DNA from: Marinobacter nauticus | GTDB lineage: Bacteria; Pseudomonadota; Gammaproteobacteria; Pseudomonadales; Oleiphilaceae | DNA length: 64,000 nucleotides | Assembly (NCBI RefSeq): GCF_003634635.1 | Contig: NZ_RBJB01000003.1 | Span: 1,091,127-1,155,126, forward strand | Direction of reading: 5' to 3' | Part shown: positions 52,713 to 62,836 of the stretch, in pieces | Position numbering within the stretch: the stretch's first letter is position 1 | Layout: each line of letters starts with the position of its first letter | The notes under the pieces: generated by a model | Told to the model about the DNA's origin: nothing | The model's database searches: none | What the model saw: the letters and a program-made list of their open reading frames with translations, nothing else | Position numbers and translations under genes: made by a program

Positions 52713-55471
52713 GCGTTTTTCAGCATCTCCCGCACCACGTAATGCAGGATACCACCATGCTGGAAATACACTGCCTCGTTGGCGGTATCAATCCGTGACT
52801 TCAGCTCGCAGGTGTCGGTAGAGCCATCCTTGTATTTCACCGTCATGGTCAGGGTCTGGCCCGGTTTGATCTCGCCAGACAGTCCCTGAATGCTGATCGT
52901 TTCCTCCCCGGTGAGTTTCAGGCTCTTGCGATCAGTCCCCTCCGGGAATTGCAACGGCATCACGCCCATGCCAATCAGGTTGGAGCGATGGATGCGCTCA
53001 TAGGATTCCGCCACCACGGCTTTCACGCCCAGCAACCGGGTGCCCTTGGCGGCCCAATCCCGACTGGAGCCGGTGCCGTATTCCTTGCCGGCAATCACGA
53101 CCAGCGGCGTGCCCTGCTCCTGGTACTTCATGGCGGCATCGTAGATGGCCATTTGTTCCCCGGTGGGCACAAATTTGGTGAAGCCGCCTTCCACGCCGTC
53201 GAGCATTTCATTGCGTATGCGCACGTTGGCAAAGGTGCCGCGCATCATCACCTCGTGGTTGCCCCGGCGGGAGCCGTAGGAGTTGAAGTCTTTTGGGTCT
53301 ACCCCATGTTCCTGCAGGTATTTGCCCGCCGGGGTATCCGGCTTGAAGGAACCGGCCGGTGAGATATGGTCGGTGGTCACCGAATCTCCCAACAGCGCCA
53401 GGATGTTGGCATCCTTTATGTCATCAATGGCCTCGGGCTGTTCACCCATGCCTTCGAAGAAGGGCGGATGCTGGATGTAGGTGGATTTGTCACTCCACTC
53501 ATACACCTTGCTTTCCGGCACCTTGATGGATTTCCAGATGTCGTCGCCCTCGAAGACCTCACCGTATTCCTTGCGGAACATGTCGGTCTTGACCTTCTCG
53601 ACCGCTTCCGCGATCTCGGCCTGGCTTGGCCACAGGTCTTTCAGGTACACCGGGTTGCCATCCTGGTCTGCGCCCAGAGGATCCTTGGTAAGGTCCACCC
53701 GTACGTTGCCAGCCAAAGCATAGGCAACGACCAGTGGGGGCGACGCCAGCCAGTTGGTTTTCACCAGCGGATGCACCCGGCCCTCGAAATTGCGGTTACC
53801 GGACAGCACCGAGGCCACGGTGAGATCCCCATCAGTAATCGCTTTCTCGACTTCATCCGGCAGCGGCCCGGAGTTACCGATACAGGTGGTGCAGCCATAA
53901 CCCACCAGGTTGAAACCCAGTTGGTTCATGTCATCCTGAAGGCCGGCCACTTTGAGGTAGTCGGTCACCACCTTGGAGCCCGGCGCCAGTGAGGTTTTGA
54001 CCCAGGGTTTGGTTTTCAGACCCTTGGCCACGGCCTTTTTGGCAATCAGGCCAGCCGCCATCATCACGCTGGGGTTGGATGTATTGGTACAGGAGGTAAT
54101 CGCCGCAATCACCACCGCGCCCGGGTCCAGCCGGGTAGATTCACCATTCATGTGAAGTGGCTGACTGGCGGGGTGTTCGAAATAGGCGCTCTGAGCACCG
54201 ACCGCTGTGCCACCCCCTTCAGATTCCAGCTTGGCCTCACGGCTTTCTGCCGGGCCTTCCGAGGTTTCCATCAGCAATTCAAACGACGCTTTCATGTTGG
54301 TGAGGGCAACCCGGTCCTGGGGTCGTTTCGGGCCGGCAAGGCTGGCTTCCACCTCACCCATGTCCAGCTCCAGGGTATCGGTATATACCGGCTCATGACC
54401 GGGCTCCCGCCACAATCCCTGGGCTTTGGCGTAGTTTTCAACCAGTTCCAGCAGTGCTTCATCCCGCCCGGTCAGGCGCATGTAGTTGATGGTCTGTTCG
54501 TCCACCGGGAAGAAACCGCAGGTAGCCCCGTACTCCGGCGCCATGTTGGCGATGGTGGCACGGTCGGCCACCGGCATGTCTTTCAGGCCATCACCGTAAA
54601 ATTCCACAAACTTGCCCACCACGCCCTTCTTGCGCAGCATTTCGGTGACGGTCAACACCAGATCGGTGGCGGTGATGCCTTCCCGCAGCTTGCCCGTGAT
54701 CTTGAAACCGATCACCTCCGGAATCAGCATGGAGACCGGCTGGCCCAGCATGGCAGCTTCCGCTTCGATACCGCCCACACCCCAGCCGAGAATGCCCAGA
54801 CCGTTGATCATGGTGGTGTGGGAATCGGTACCCACCAGCGTGTCCGGGTAGGCGATGGTTTTACCGTCCACCTCCTTCTGCCACACCGTTTTGCCCAGAT
54901 ATTCCAGATTCACCTGATGGCAGATGCCGGTGCCCGGTGGCACCACCCGAAAGTTGTCAAAGGCCTGCTGGCCCCAACGCAGGAACTCATAACGCTCCTG
55001 GTTGCGCTCCATCTCGATGGCGACGTTTTCCTTGAAGGCAGACGGGTTACCATATTTATCCACCATAACCGAGTGGTCGATCACCAGATCCACCGGCGAT
55101 AACGGGTTGATCAGGGCGGGATCTTTACCAGCGTTCTTCACGGCCTCGCGCATGGCCGCCAGGTCCACGACCCCGGGCACCCCGGTGAAATCCTGCATCA
55201 GAACCCGGGCCGGACGGAACTGGATTTCGGTATCCGAGCCCCGGTCTTTCAACCATTGCACCATGGCATCAATGTGGGAGCGGTCGACCGTCGTGTCATC
55301 TTCGTTGCGCAGCAGGTTCTCCATCAACACTTTCAACGAGAACGGCAGGCGGTTGAGGTCGCCCAGGGTGTCCGCTGCCTTGGGCAAACTGTAGTAGTGG
55401 TAGGTCTGGCCACCCGCGCTCAGGGTGGAGAGGGTATTCAGGCTGTCTTTACTCAGGGATGAACTCGACAT
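52709..55471 (-). CDS. acnA: Aconitate hydratase AcnA
   Basis: A 920-residue aconitase of the AcnA/IRP1 type, close to the 891 of E. coli. Cluster ligands are in [11 protein letters not shown] and [45 protein letters not shown] and [15 protein letters not shown] are substrate-site blocks. It interconverts citrate and isocitrate in the TCA cycle with a 4Fe-4S cluster. GGAGG lies before the ATG. A 13-bp perfect palindrome is found in the divergent spacer upstream. It separates the broken kinase from the MHYT kinase. Confidence 0.96.
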   Translation of the reverse strand: MSSSSLSKDSLNTLSTLSAGGQTYHYYSLPKAADTLGDLNRLPFSLKVLMENLLRNEDDTTVDRSHIDAMVQWLKDRGSDTEIQFRPARVLMQDFTGVPGVVDLAAMREAVKNAGKDPALINPLSPVDLVIDHSVMVDKYGNPSAFKENVAIEMERNQERYEFLRWGQQAFDNFRVVPPGTGICHQVNLEYLGKTVWQKEVDGKTIAYPDTLVGTDSHTTMINGLGILGWGVGGIEAEAAMLGQPVSMLIPEVIGFKITGKLREGITATDLVLTVTEMLRKKGVVGKFVEFYGDGLKDMPVADRATIANMAPEYGATCGFFPVDEQTINYMRLTGRDEALLELVENYAKAQGLWREPGHEPVYTDTLELDMGEVEASLAGPKRPQDRVALTNMKASFELLMETSEGPAESREAKLESEGGGTAVGAQSAYFEHPASQPLHMNGESTRLDPGAVVIAAITSCTNTSNPSVMMAAGLIAKKAVAKGLKTKPWVKTSLAPGSKVVTDYLKVAGLQDDMNQLGFNLVGYGCTTCIGNSGPLPDEVEKAITDGDLTVASVLSGNRNFEGRVHPLVKTNWLASPPLVVAYALAGNVRVDLTKDPLGADQDGNPVYLKDLWPSQAEIAEAVEKVKTDMFRKEYGEVFEGDDIWKSIKVPESKVYEWSDKSTYIQHPPFFEGMGEQPEAIDDIKDANILALLGDSVTTDHISPAGSFKPDTPAGKYLQEHGVDPKDFNSYGSRRGNHEVMMRGTFANVRIRNEMLDGVEGGFTKFVPTGEQMAIYDAAMKYQEQGTPLVVIAGKEYGTGSSRDWAAKGTRLLGVKAVVAESYERIHRSNLIGMGVMPLQFPEGTDRKSLKLTGEETISIQGLSGEIKPGQTLTMTVKYKDGSTDTCELKSRIDTANEAVYFQHGGILHYVVREMLKNA

Positions 55472-55565
55472 GCGATGCCTCCTCTTCGGAAATCTCCTTT
55501 AACTATTGCATCGAATGGCGAGAGTTCAACTGCAGTCCCGTGAATGTTCCGCATTACCCCGGTGA

Positions 55566-55578
55566 ATACTGTCAGTAT
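55566..55578. promoter_or_regulatory. Perfect palindrome in the acnA/MHYT-kinase spacer
   Basis: ATACTG and CAGTAT flank a single T (55566-55578). The site lies about 95 bp upstream of acnA and 109 bp upstream of the MHYT kinase gene, in a 215-bp spacer otherwise without clear promoters. It may be a regulator site for either gene; no family is recognised. Confidence 0.3.
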
Positions 55579-55686
55579 CATCCGTGACCTGGCGTATACA
55601 AGTTAAACAAAAAGACGATACTTGAGCCATTCCCGTACTGATACCGTACACACCTTAGCTTTCCCCGACTTTTACAGGAATCTCGC

Positions 55687-58587
55687 TTGCTGGCGCTTGA
55701 TCATTTCTTTGTTCTGAATCCCGAGGCTGACAAACTGGTGTCGGGCCAATACGACTATGGCCTGGTGATGTTGTCGTTGCTGATCGCTGTGGGCGCTTCC
55801 TACCTGGGGCTAACCCTGGCTGCCGCTGCGCGCCGCAGCAACACCCTCTACATGCAACGGCTCCATCTGTTCAGTGGTTCAGCTGCTTTGGGCTTTGGCA
55901 TCTGGTCCATGCATTTTATTGGCATGCTGGCCTTTGAAATGCCCACCCATGTGCACTATCACCCCTGGATTACCGCGCTTTCCGCCGCTCCGAGCCTGTT
56001 TGCCTCCTGGGTAGCGCTCAGCCTCCTGGCCCGGCACGACCTGACCGGGCAGCGACTGATCGGCGGTGGCGTGGTGGTCGGGGCTGGCATCGGTGCCATG
56101 CACTATCTGGGCATGGCCGCTATGGAGATCGGGCCGGCACTTCGCTACGACCCAACGTTTTTCGCACTGTCGATTGTGGTGGCGGTGATGCTGGGCACCC
56201 TGGCGCTGTGGATCAGCTTCGGACTGCGCCACAGAACGCGCCTGCGCGGGTACAAGCGCCGTTTACTCGCCGGTACGGTGATGGGGCTGGCCATCGCCGG
56301 CATGCATTACACTGCGATGGAAGCCGCCCGGTTTATCGGCCAGCCCGCCCCGGATTTTCTGCCCGGGAGCAACAGCCACACCATTCTGGCACTGACCATT
56401 GCTTTCGTAACGGTAACCCTCAGCCTGCTCGCATCCGGGGTCAACGCGGTAGCCCGTTATCGCGCTCTGATGAGGCGCAGCCAGGAAACCGCCAGCGAAC
56501 TGCGCACCATTGTTGATGCCGCCGTAGATGGCATTATCAAAATTTCCGATCGGGGCATTGTGCTCTCCTTTAACGAATCCGCTGAACGCATCTTCGGTTA
56601 CCGCGCTGATGAAGTCGTGGGCAAGAATGTCAGCATGCTGATGCCGAACCCCCATCGTGATGCCCATGACGGTTATCTGAAAAACTATTTGCGCACCGGA
56701 GAACGTAAGATCATAGGCTCTGGCCGCGAAGTATGGGCCCTTCATAAAGATGGCCACCAGATACCGGTTCGGCTCGGCATTGGGGAATCCCGGCTGGGCG
56801 GCATCAGCACTTTCGTAGGCTTCATCACTGACATTTCCGAACGCCATCGAATGGAAACCGATCTGCGCCGGGCGAAAGAGGAAGCTGAGCAGGCTGCCGC
56901 CGCCAAAAGTGCGTTTCTGGCCAACATGAGCCATGAAATCCGCACCCCGATGAACGCCATTATCGGCTTCACCGACCTGGTACTGGACACACCGCTGGAT
57001 GAAACTCAGGCACGTCATCTTGGCGTGGTGAAAACCTCGGCCCGGTCTCTGCTTAACCTGCTCAACGATATTCTGGACACCGCCAAACTGGACGGTGGTC
57101 ATACCGAACTCGAACTGCACGATTTTAGCCTGCGTCGCCTCTGTGACCAGGTGATTGCCACGCAATCCCTGAACGCGGCGCGCAAAGGGCTGTATCTGAC
57201 ACTGGATTATCAGGCCGGAGAATACTACCAGGGCGATCCCCTGCGTATTCAGCAGGTGGTGCTGAATCTGTTAAGCAACGCGGTCAAGTTCACCCAAACG
57301 GGTGGCGTCATCCTGCAGGTGCAGGAGCCCGCCGCGGGCAAGGTTGTTATCCGGGTTGAGGATACCGGCATTGGTATTTCCGCCGATCGCATCGACAGGA
57401 TTTTCGAGCCGTTTACCCAGGCAGATTCCAGCATGACCCGACGCTTCGGTGGCACCGGCCTGGGCACGACCATTGCCCGCCAACTGGTGGAACTGATGGG
57501 TGGCACCATCAGCGTGACCAGCAGCCCGGGTGAGGGCTCGGTTTTCCAGGTAGAACTGCCCCTGCCTACCGGCCTGGCCGTGGACGAGGATACGCTGGCA
57601 GACCAGGAAGTCGCTCTTCCCCCTTTGCGCATTCTGGTGGCTGATGACGTGCCACAAAATCTCGAACTGCTGAAAACCCTGCTGCTTCACCGCAAACATG
57701 AGGTCACCACGGCCGGGAACGGACAAGAAGCGATAGACCTCTATCGTAACCAGGTTTTCGATCTGATTCTGATGGATGTGCAAATGCCCGGAATAAACGG
57801 CCACGAAGCCACCCGGGCGATACGTCGACATGAAGCAGCCGCCCAGCGACGATACACGCCCGTAATTGCTCTTACCGCCAGCGTGCTGGAAGACGATCGG
57901 AGGCAGGCTTCGGAGGCAGGGATGGACGGCTTCGCCATCAAACCACTCAATCTGCCGGAACTCACTGCCGAGATGGCCAGAGTCCTGGGCATAGAGGCTT
58001 CGGCACCGAGCAATGCAGGTCATGATGTCGACGACAGTACGATAGATACCGTCACGCTCAGGCAGCTCTGGCCGGACGCCCAAAAACACCTACGGGCGGC
58101 AGGACGTCTGTTGCAAGCGCCAGAGAATCAACCCGAAGCAATCCGGCTCTGCCCCGATAACCCGACAGCCGAAGCCCACCGGGTTCGCGGCATTGCCGGC
58201 AATCTGGGTTTCCGGCGTTTAGCGGCAACGCTGGCAAACCTGGAGACCCGGCTGAAATCGGAAAAACCGGTGCCGGAGGCCCTGTGGCAGGAGCTCCAGA
58301 ACGATTTTGATCGGGCACGCCAGTGGCTGACCGAACAAGCAGCGGACTCTGAAACGCGCCCCGCAAGCTGGACTGAACCGGATGCCATAGACCCGAAAAC
58401 GCTGGCACAAGTGATCGAACGCCTGAGCCAGGGCGAAATTCCGGAACGCGCTATCGACCAGCTGAAGCCAGGACTGCCCACGGAGATCGCCGATGCGATG
58501 AACGAGGCTCTCGACGACTTCGAACCAGAGAAAGCGGCCGAACTTCTGATCACTTTTCGCGATACCCTGGAGGCCTCGCAATGCTGA
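55687..58587 (+). CDS. MHYT-PAS hybrid histidine kinase with receiver and Hpt domains
   Basis: A 966-residue membrane kinase. About seven N-terminal membrane segments carry three MHYT motifs (MHFIGMLAFEM, MHYLGMAAMEI, MHYTAMEAA), proposed to bind metal and sense gases or redox. Then a PAS domain, HisKA with NMSHEIRTPMNAI near 415, HATPase, a receiver (ADDVPQNLELLK, LILMDVQMPG) and a C-terminal Hpt-like domain with AHRVRGIAGNLGF. The start is a TTG with AGGAA 8 bp upstream. It overlaps the HD-GYP response regulator by 7 bp. All parts of a His-Asp-His-Asp relay are present in these two genes. Confidence 0.9.
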   Translation: MLALDHFFVLNPEADKLVSGQYDYGLVMLSLLIAVGASYLGLTLAAAARRSNTLYMQRLHLFSGSAALGFGIWSMHFIGMLAFEMPTHVHYHPWITALSAAPSLFASWVALSLLARHDLTGQRLIGGGVVVGAGIGAMHYLGMAAMEIGPALRYDPTFFALSIVVAVMLGTLALWISFGLRHRTRLRGYKRRLLAGTVMGLAIAGMHYTAMEAARFIGQPAPDFLPGSNSHTILALTIAFVTVTLSLLASGVNAVARYRALMRRSQETASELRTIVDAAVDGIIKISDRGIVLSFNESAERIFGYRADEVVGKNVSMLMPNPHRDAHDGYLKNYLRTGERKIIGSGREVWALHKDGHQIPVRLGIGESRLGGISTFVGFITDISERHRMETDLRRAKEEAEQAAAAKSAFLANMSHEIRTPMNAIIGFTDLVLDTPLDETQARHLGVVKTSARSLLNLLNDILDTAKLDGGHTELELHDFSLRRLCDQVIATQSLNAARKGLYLTLDYQAGEYYQGDPLRIQQVVLNLLSNAVKFTQTGGVILQVQEPAAGKVVIRVEDTGIGISADRIDRIFEPFTQADSSMTRRFGGTGLGTTIARQLVELMGGTISVTSSPGEGSVFQVELPLPTGLAVDEDTLADQEVALPPLRILVADDVPQNLELLKTLLLHRKHEVTTAGNGQEAIDLYRNQVFDLILMDVQMPGINGHEATRAIRRHEAAAQRRYTPVIALTASVLEDDRRQASEAGMDGFAIKPLNLPELTAEMARVLGIEASAPSNAGHDVDDSTIDTVTLRQLWPDAQKHLRAAGRLLQAPENQPEAIRLCPDNPTAEAHRVRGIAGNLGFRRLAATLANLETRLKSEKPVPEALWQELQNDFDRARQWLTEQAADSETRPASWTEPDAIDPKTLAQVIERLSQGEIPERAIDQLKPGLPTEIADAMNEALDDFEPEKAAELLITFRDTLEASQC

Positions 58588-59567
58588 CCGACACCAAGAC
58601 CCTGCTGCTGGTGGACGACGAGCCAGCCAACCTTCAGGTACTGCGCAACGTACTTTCCGACCACTACCGGCTGCTGTTCGCCAAAGAAGGTGAACGGGCG
58701 CTGGAACTGGCACGCAGCGAGAAACCGGATCTTGTTCTGCTGGATGTGATGATGCCGGGAATGTCCGGTTACGAGGTGTGCAAAACCCTGAAGGCCGGCC
58801 AGGATACCCGCGCTATCCCGGTGATCTTCGTCACCGCATTGTCTGATGCCGATGACGAGGCCCGGGGCTTTGAGCTGGGTGCTGTGGACTACATTACGAA
58901 ACCCGTGAATGCGGCAATTGTCCGGGCCAGGGTGAAAAACCATCTGTCGCTGGTGCGTATGGACGAGCTGATAGAGACCCGGCTGGCCGTCGTTCAGCGA
59001 CTGGGGCGCGCGGCGGAATACAAGGACAACGAAACCGGCCTGCACGTTATCCGCATGAGCCATTTCTCGCGGTTGATCGCCCTGGAGGCCGGCCTCGGCG
59101 AAGCCTGGTCCGACACTCTGCTCAATGCCGCCCCGATGCACGATATCGGCAAGATCGGCATTCCGGACGCCATTCTCCAGAAACCTGGCAAGCTGGAGCC
59201 GGATGAGTGGGTCATCATGCAACGCCACGCGGAAATCGGGGCGGAGATCATCGGTGAAGACGGCTCAGATCTGCTTAACATGGCGCGGGAAGTGGCACAG
59301 AATCACCACGAGAAATGGGACGGCAGCGGCTACCCGCAAGGCCTGAAAGGAGCCGCTATTCCCATCTCTGCCCGGATCGTGGCCCTGGCCGATGTCTTCG
59401 ATGCTCTCACCAGCGAGCGCCCTTACAAGAAGGCTTGGCCCGTAGAACAAGCAACGGATTTGATTCGCGAGCAAAGCGGCAAGCATTTCGACCCGGAACT
59501 GGTCGGAGCCTTCTTCCGCTGCCTGCCGGCGATACTTGAGGTGCGCCAGCGTTGGCAGGAATCCTGA
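58581..59567 (+). CDS. Response regulator with HD-GYP domain (RpfG-like)
   Basis: A 328-residue protein. The receiver (LLVDDEPANLQVLR, LVLLDVMMPGMSG, TKPVN) is joined to an HD-GYP domain with AAPMHDIGKIGIPD and HHEKWDGSGYPQGLKG; the metal-binding residues and the GYP triad are intact. It is expected to hydrolyse c-di-GMP when phosphorylated, as RpfG does. The ATG lies inside the end of the MHYT kinase gene, so translation is coupled and that kinase is the natural phosphodonor. Confidence 0.93.
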   Translation: MLTDTKTLLLVDDEPANLQVLRNVLSDHYRLLFAKEGERALELARSEKPDLVLLDVMMPGMSGYEVCKTLKAGQDTRAIPVIFVTALSDADDEARGFELGAVDYITKPVNAAIVRARVKNHLSLVRMDELIETRLAVVQRLGRAAEYKDNETGLHVIRMSHFSRLIALEAGLGEAWSDTLLNAAPMHDIGKIGIPDAILQKPGKLEPDEWVIMQRHAEIGAEIIGEDGSDLLNMAREVAQNHHEKWDGSGYPQGLKGAAIPISARIVALADVFDALTSERPYKKAWPVEQATDLIREQSGKHFDPELVGAFFRCLPAILEVRQRWQES

Positions 59568-59686
59568 TCGCGTCACAGGCGAGCGCGGCCATGTCCGCCT
59601 CTCAACTGTGAACACAGCGGGTGCGGCTCGGGTCGAGTTCTGTCATGATTGGCGGCTGATTTCTGACGGATCAGGAACTGTCTCAC

Positions 59687-61141
59687 GTGAAGCACGATTG
59701 TCATTACCATCCGGGCGACCCTGCCAAGTGGCATTGTGGCGAATGCCAGATGCACTACTGCAGCCGTTGTATGCCGGATGCCGATACCCGCCAGCGTCGG
59801 GGGCTTTGTCCCCGCTGCAGTAAAGCCATGCGTTATCTGGGCGCAGCCACCGAAGTGGTGCCCTTCTGGCAGCGGGTCGGGGCCTTTTTCCGTTACCCCT
59901 TCCACACCGATCCGCTGATTGTCATCGCCATCTGCACGTTGGTTCCTGTAGTGGCGCCAGCCAATATTATTGGCCTGATCATCTGGCTGGTGCTGGCGCT
60001 GGCGCTGTTCAAGTACACCTATGCGGTGATCAATCACACCGCTGAAGGCCATCTGAAACCGCCAGCAGTGTCGGTGGCGTTTACCGGCAGCGGTTTTGAC
60101 ATTGTGGTGCTGCAACTGCTGGTGTTTGTGCTTATGGGCGGCCTGGTAGGCGCCGCCGCCATGCTGGGCGGGCCGATACTGATGATGCTTGCGGTGGCGT
60201 TTGTAGTGCTGGCACTGCCGGCCAGCATCATGGTACTGGCCATGGAGCGCTCGGTCGGCGCAGCTGTAAACCCCATGAACCTGGCGGTGCTGATCTCGCG
60301 CATCGGCACGCCCTACTTCCTGCTTTACGGGTACCTGATTCTGCTCACCCTGGCCTCCGGCGCGGCGCAGGACTTTGCCGTGAATCATTTCCCCATGTGG
60401 GTGGCCCAACCGCTGGCCGGTTTCCTGAACAGTACCTTTACCCTGATCCTGTTTCACATGCTGGGTTATCTGCTATTCCAGTATCAGGAAGAACTCGGCT
60501 TTGCCTCAGACCTTCAGGACGAGATCTCGGAAACCGACCAACACCAGCGGGATCGCAGCAGCCGGTTTGATGCCGATCTGGATATGAACCTGAAGGATGG
60601 CAACTACGACCGTGTGCAGAGCATGCTCAAGGAAGCCCTCAAACGGGACCGGACCAACCCTGCCCGCATCGGCCAGCTTTACCAGCTGCTGACCGCCCGC
60701 AATGATGCCGAAGAGCTGTACCGCTACCACCCCAGGATTATGGCCTGGCTGGCCCAACGGCATGATGGAGACGGGCTGAATCAACTGTTACAGACGCTGC
60801 AGATGGTGGAGCCGAAGTTCCAGCTGGACGACCCGGAACTGGCGGTGCAGTGTGCCGGCACCCTGTACCATCGGGGCCACCACAAAGCGGCCATCCGTTT
60901 GCTGCAGGATTTCCACAAACGCTTCCCGGACAGCGATCAGCTGGCACCGGCCTATCTGATCGTGGCCCAGGCCCTCGCTAATGGCCTGCAGCAGTGGGAA
61001 AAAGCCAGTGCGTTCCTGTCGTTCATCAAGAAGCGCTGCGTGAACCATCCGGCCCACGAGCACATTGATGTCTGGCTGGAACAGGCGGCGAACCAGCAAC
61101 CGTTGAAAGGGCCAAAAGCGAGCTTTCAGGTTTCAGACTGA
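59687..61141 (+). CDS. Zinc-finger, multi-spanning membrane protein with TPR-like C-terminus
   Basis: A 484-residue protein of unknown function. It opens with a B-box-like zinc finger: CHYHPGDPAKWHCGEC, CSRC and CPRC supply paired Cys/His ligands. A hydrophobic region with about six membrane segments follows (residues 75-275, DUF4013-like), and a charged helical C-terminus with TPR-like pairs (LYQLLTARNDAEELYRYH and LYHRGHHKAAIRLLQDFHK). The start is a GTG with AGGA 12 bp upstream, so the exact N-terminus is less certain. It converges on the rhomboid gene 18 bp away, and that rhomboid also carries a helical repeat tail. Confidence 0.72.
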   Translation: MKHDCHYHPGDPAKWHCGECQMHYCSRCMPDADTRQRRGLCPRCSKAMRYLGAATEVVPFWQRVGAFFRYPFHTDPLIVIAICTLVPVVAPANIIGLIIWLVLALALFKYTYAVINHTAEGHLKPPAVSVAFTGSGFDIVVLQLLVFVLMGGLVGAAAMLGGPILMMLAVAFVVLALPASIMVLAMERSVGAAVNPMNLAVLISRIGTPYFLLYGYLILLTLASGAAQDFAVNHFPMWVAQPLAGFLNSTFTLILFHMLGYLLFQYQEELGFASDLQDEISETDQHQRDRSSRFDADLDMNLKDGNYDRVQSMLKEALKRDRTNPARIGQLYQLLTARNDAEELYRYHPRIMAWLAQRHDGDGLNQLLQTLQMVEPKFQLDDPELAVQCAGTLYHRGHHKAAIRLLQDFHKRFPDSDQLAPAYLIVAQALANGLQQWEKASAFLSFIKKRCVNHPAHEHIDVWLEQAANQQPLKGPKASFQVSD

Positions 61142-61159
61142 GGGCGTGCCTGCCATGCC

Positions 61160-62611
61160 TCAGCCGTGCAGCTGCAACAGCTGCCGGTAATGGCGCGCTT
61201 TCGGCTCCATTTGCAGTTTCTCGAACTCCGCCACCAGAAGCCGGCAGGCTTCGTTCACCATGTCCGGTTCGGCTTTGGCTCGCATGCGCTCAAACGCCTT
61301 CTCCGCAGCTTTGAAATCATGGCGCTTCAGGCTGGCGAACAGCACACGGTTGTGCGCCTCCGGTGCCAACGGATGATAGGCCTCACCCTTGCTCAGGTAC
61401 TCCTGCCAGATATCCACCATCTGTTCCGGCTGCCGCCGGGCGATGGCGTCGGCCATCATTTCCTCGGCGAGCAGACGGTAGCTGTCCAGGTCCGGCCTTA
61501 ATTTAGCCAGTTGGTACAGGTGTTCCAGCAGCACGGGCCGTTCCGGATAACGTTCCCGCAACGCCTCGAACTGGCGCCGGGCCAGGTCGAACTCCATGCG
61601 GCCGAGGCTGGCCATGGCCTGGCCATAGGCTTTGGTGAACTGTTCGTCCTGCTCTTCCTGCTCCGGTTCGAAGAACTCTTCTTTCACCTGCAGCCAGCTC
61701 TGGCCCAACAGCCACACCAGCCCGGCACCGGCCGCCAGGCCACCGGCGTGGGCCATGTAGGCAATACCGGTGGCACCGGCAAACCAGTAGTCATAGATTT
61801 CCTTGCCCAGCCAGACCGGCAGCATGGCAATAGCCGGCGCCCGGAAATAGTTGAAGTAAACGCCCAGGAAGTAGAAGAAGCGGATGCGCTGCAGCCCGTA
61901 TATGGCGACGTACATGCCCATCAACCCGGAAATGGAGCCGGATGCGCCCACCAGCGGTACCTGACTGCCCATGGAAAAGGCGGTAAACACCAGGCCGGAC
62001 AGGGCACCACACACCAGATAAGCCACCAGAAAGCGCCCCGGTCCCAGCGCTTTTTCCACGGTAAACCCCAGCAGGAAAAGGAACAGCAGGTTACCGATGA
62101 TATGGCCCCAGCCGCCGTGCAGGAACTGGTAGGTAATGAGCGTGTACAGCGAAAGCTCCGCTGGCACCAGTCCCAGCTGATAGGCGCTCATCCGGCTGAT
62201 CCACTGCTGCTCGATCGCCGAGCGCTGCTCCAGCCAAAGGTTGCGCTCGGCCGGGGCCCAGATCAGATCCCGGTTCTGCTGCAGATACTGGTAAAACTCA
62301 CGATCCAGCAGCAGCGTCACCGCCTGCCAGAGTTCCTCCTCATTTTCCTGAAGCTGCTGGAACTCCTGCAACTCCAGAACCCGCTGCTGGTTGCCTTCGA
62401 ACTGGATTTCCCGCTGCAGGTAGTCCTCATAGGCGGGGGCCTCCAGGGCCAGCAGATCGCTCTCCAGATAGTCTTCCAGGGCGGCTTCGAGCTTGCGGTC
62501 GTCTCCGCCCTGGTAGAACAGAAACACCAGCAAACAGGCCATGATCAGGCCCAGGGTTACCCAGGGCGGGCGTTTCCAGTTAACGGCATTCTCGGCAGGA
62601 ATAATCAGCAT
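61160..62611 (-). CDS. Rhomboid-family intramembrane serine protease
   Basis: A 483-residue rhomboid. The catalytic dyad is S224 in GASG and H288 in YMAHAGG; HGGWGHIIGN at 165-174 is the L1-loop/helix-2 motif with the conserved histidines and asparagine. Between the first membrane segment (15-33) and the core lies an unusual 100-residue Glu/Gln-rich coiled-coil region. The C-terminal 150 residues are helical and TPR-like. It cleaves membrane-embedded substrates, which are unknown here. GlpG-like enzymes are shorter and lack both additions. Confidence 0.88.
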   Translation of the reverse strand: MLIIPAENAVNWKRPPWVTLGLIMACLLVFLFYQGGDDRKLEAALEDYLESDLLALEAPAYEDYLQREIQFEGNQQRVLELQEFQQLQENEEELWQAVTLLLDREFYQYLQQNRDLIWAPAERNLWLEQRSAIEQQWISRMSAYQLGLVPAELSLYTLITYQFLHGGWGHIIGNLLFLFLLGFTVEKALGPGRFLVAYLVCGALSGLVFTAFSMGSQVPLVGASGSISGLMGMYVAIYGLQRIRFFYFLGVYFNYFRAPAIAMLPVWLGKEIYDYWFAGATGIAYMAHAGGLAAGAGLVWLLGQSWLQVKEEFFEPEQEEQDEQFTKAYGQAMASLGRMEFDLARRQFEALRERYPERPVLLEHLYQLAKLRPDLDSYRLLAEEMMADAIARRQPEQMVDIWQEYLSKGEAYHPLAPEAHNRVLFASLKRHDFKAAEKAFERMRAKAEPDMVNEACRLLVAEFEKLQMEPKARHYRQLLQLHG

Positions 62612-62836
62612 GGGCGGTCACAATTCATCATAATCTGTCCCTGAAAAGCTGCTTTTTACCACAGCGGGGCCTTCTTTTCCCGGTGTAATCACACAGTCAC
62701 ACAAATGCCATTCAATCGGTAGCTACAGAACCCGGGTGGCTATCGACCATTCGCCAATTGCCGTTATGGCCTCTGACATCAATAGTGAAGGGGACATAAC
62801 AAAAAACGCCGGGCACTCGACTCGAGGAAGCAGCAA

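Noticed and set aside
54152..55102. 316-codon plus-strand frame
   Set aside because: Antisense to acnA; His/Gln-rich shadow translation.
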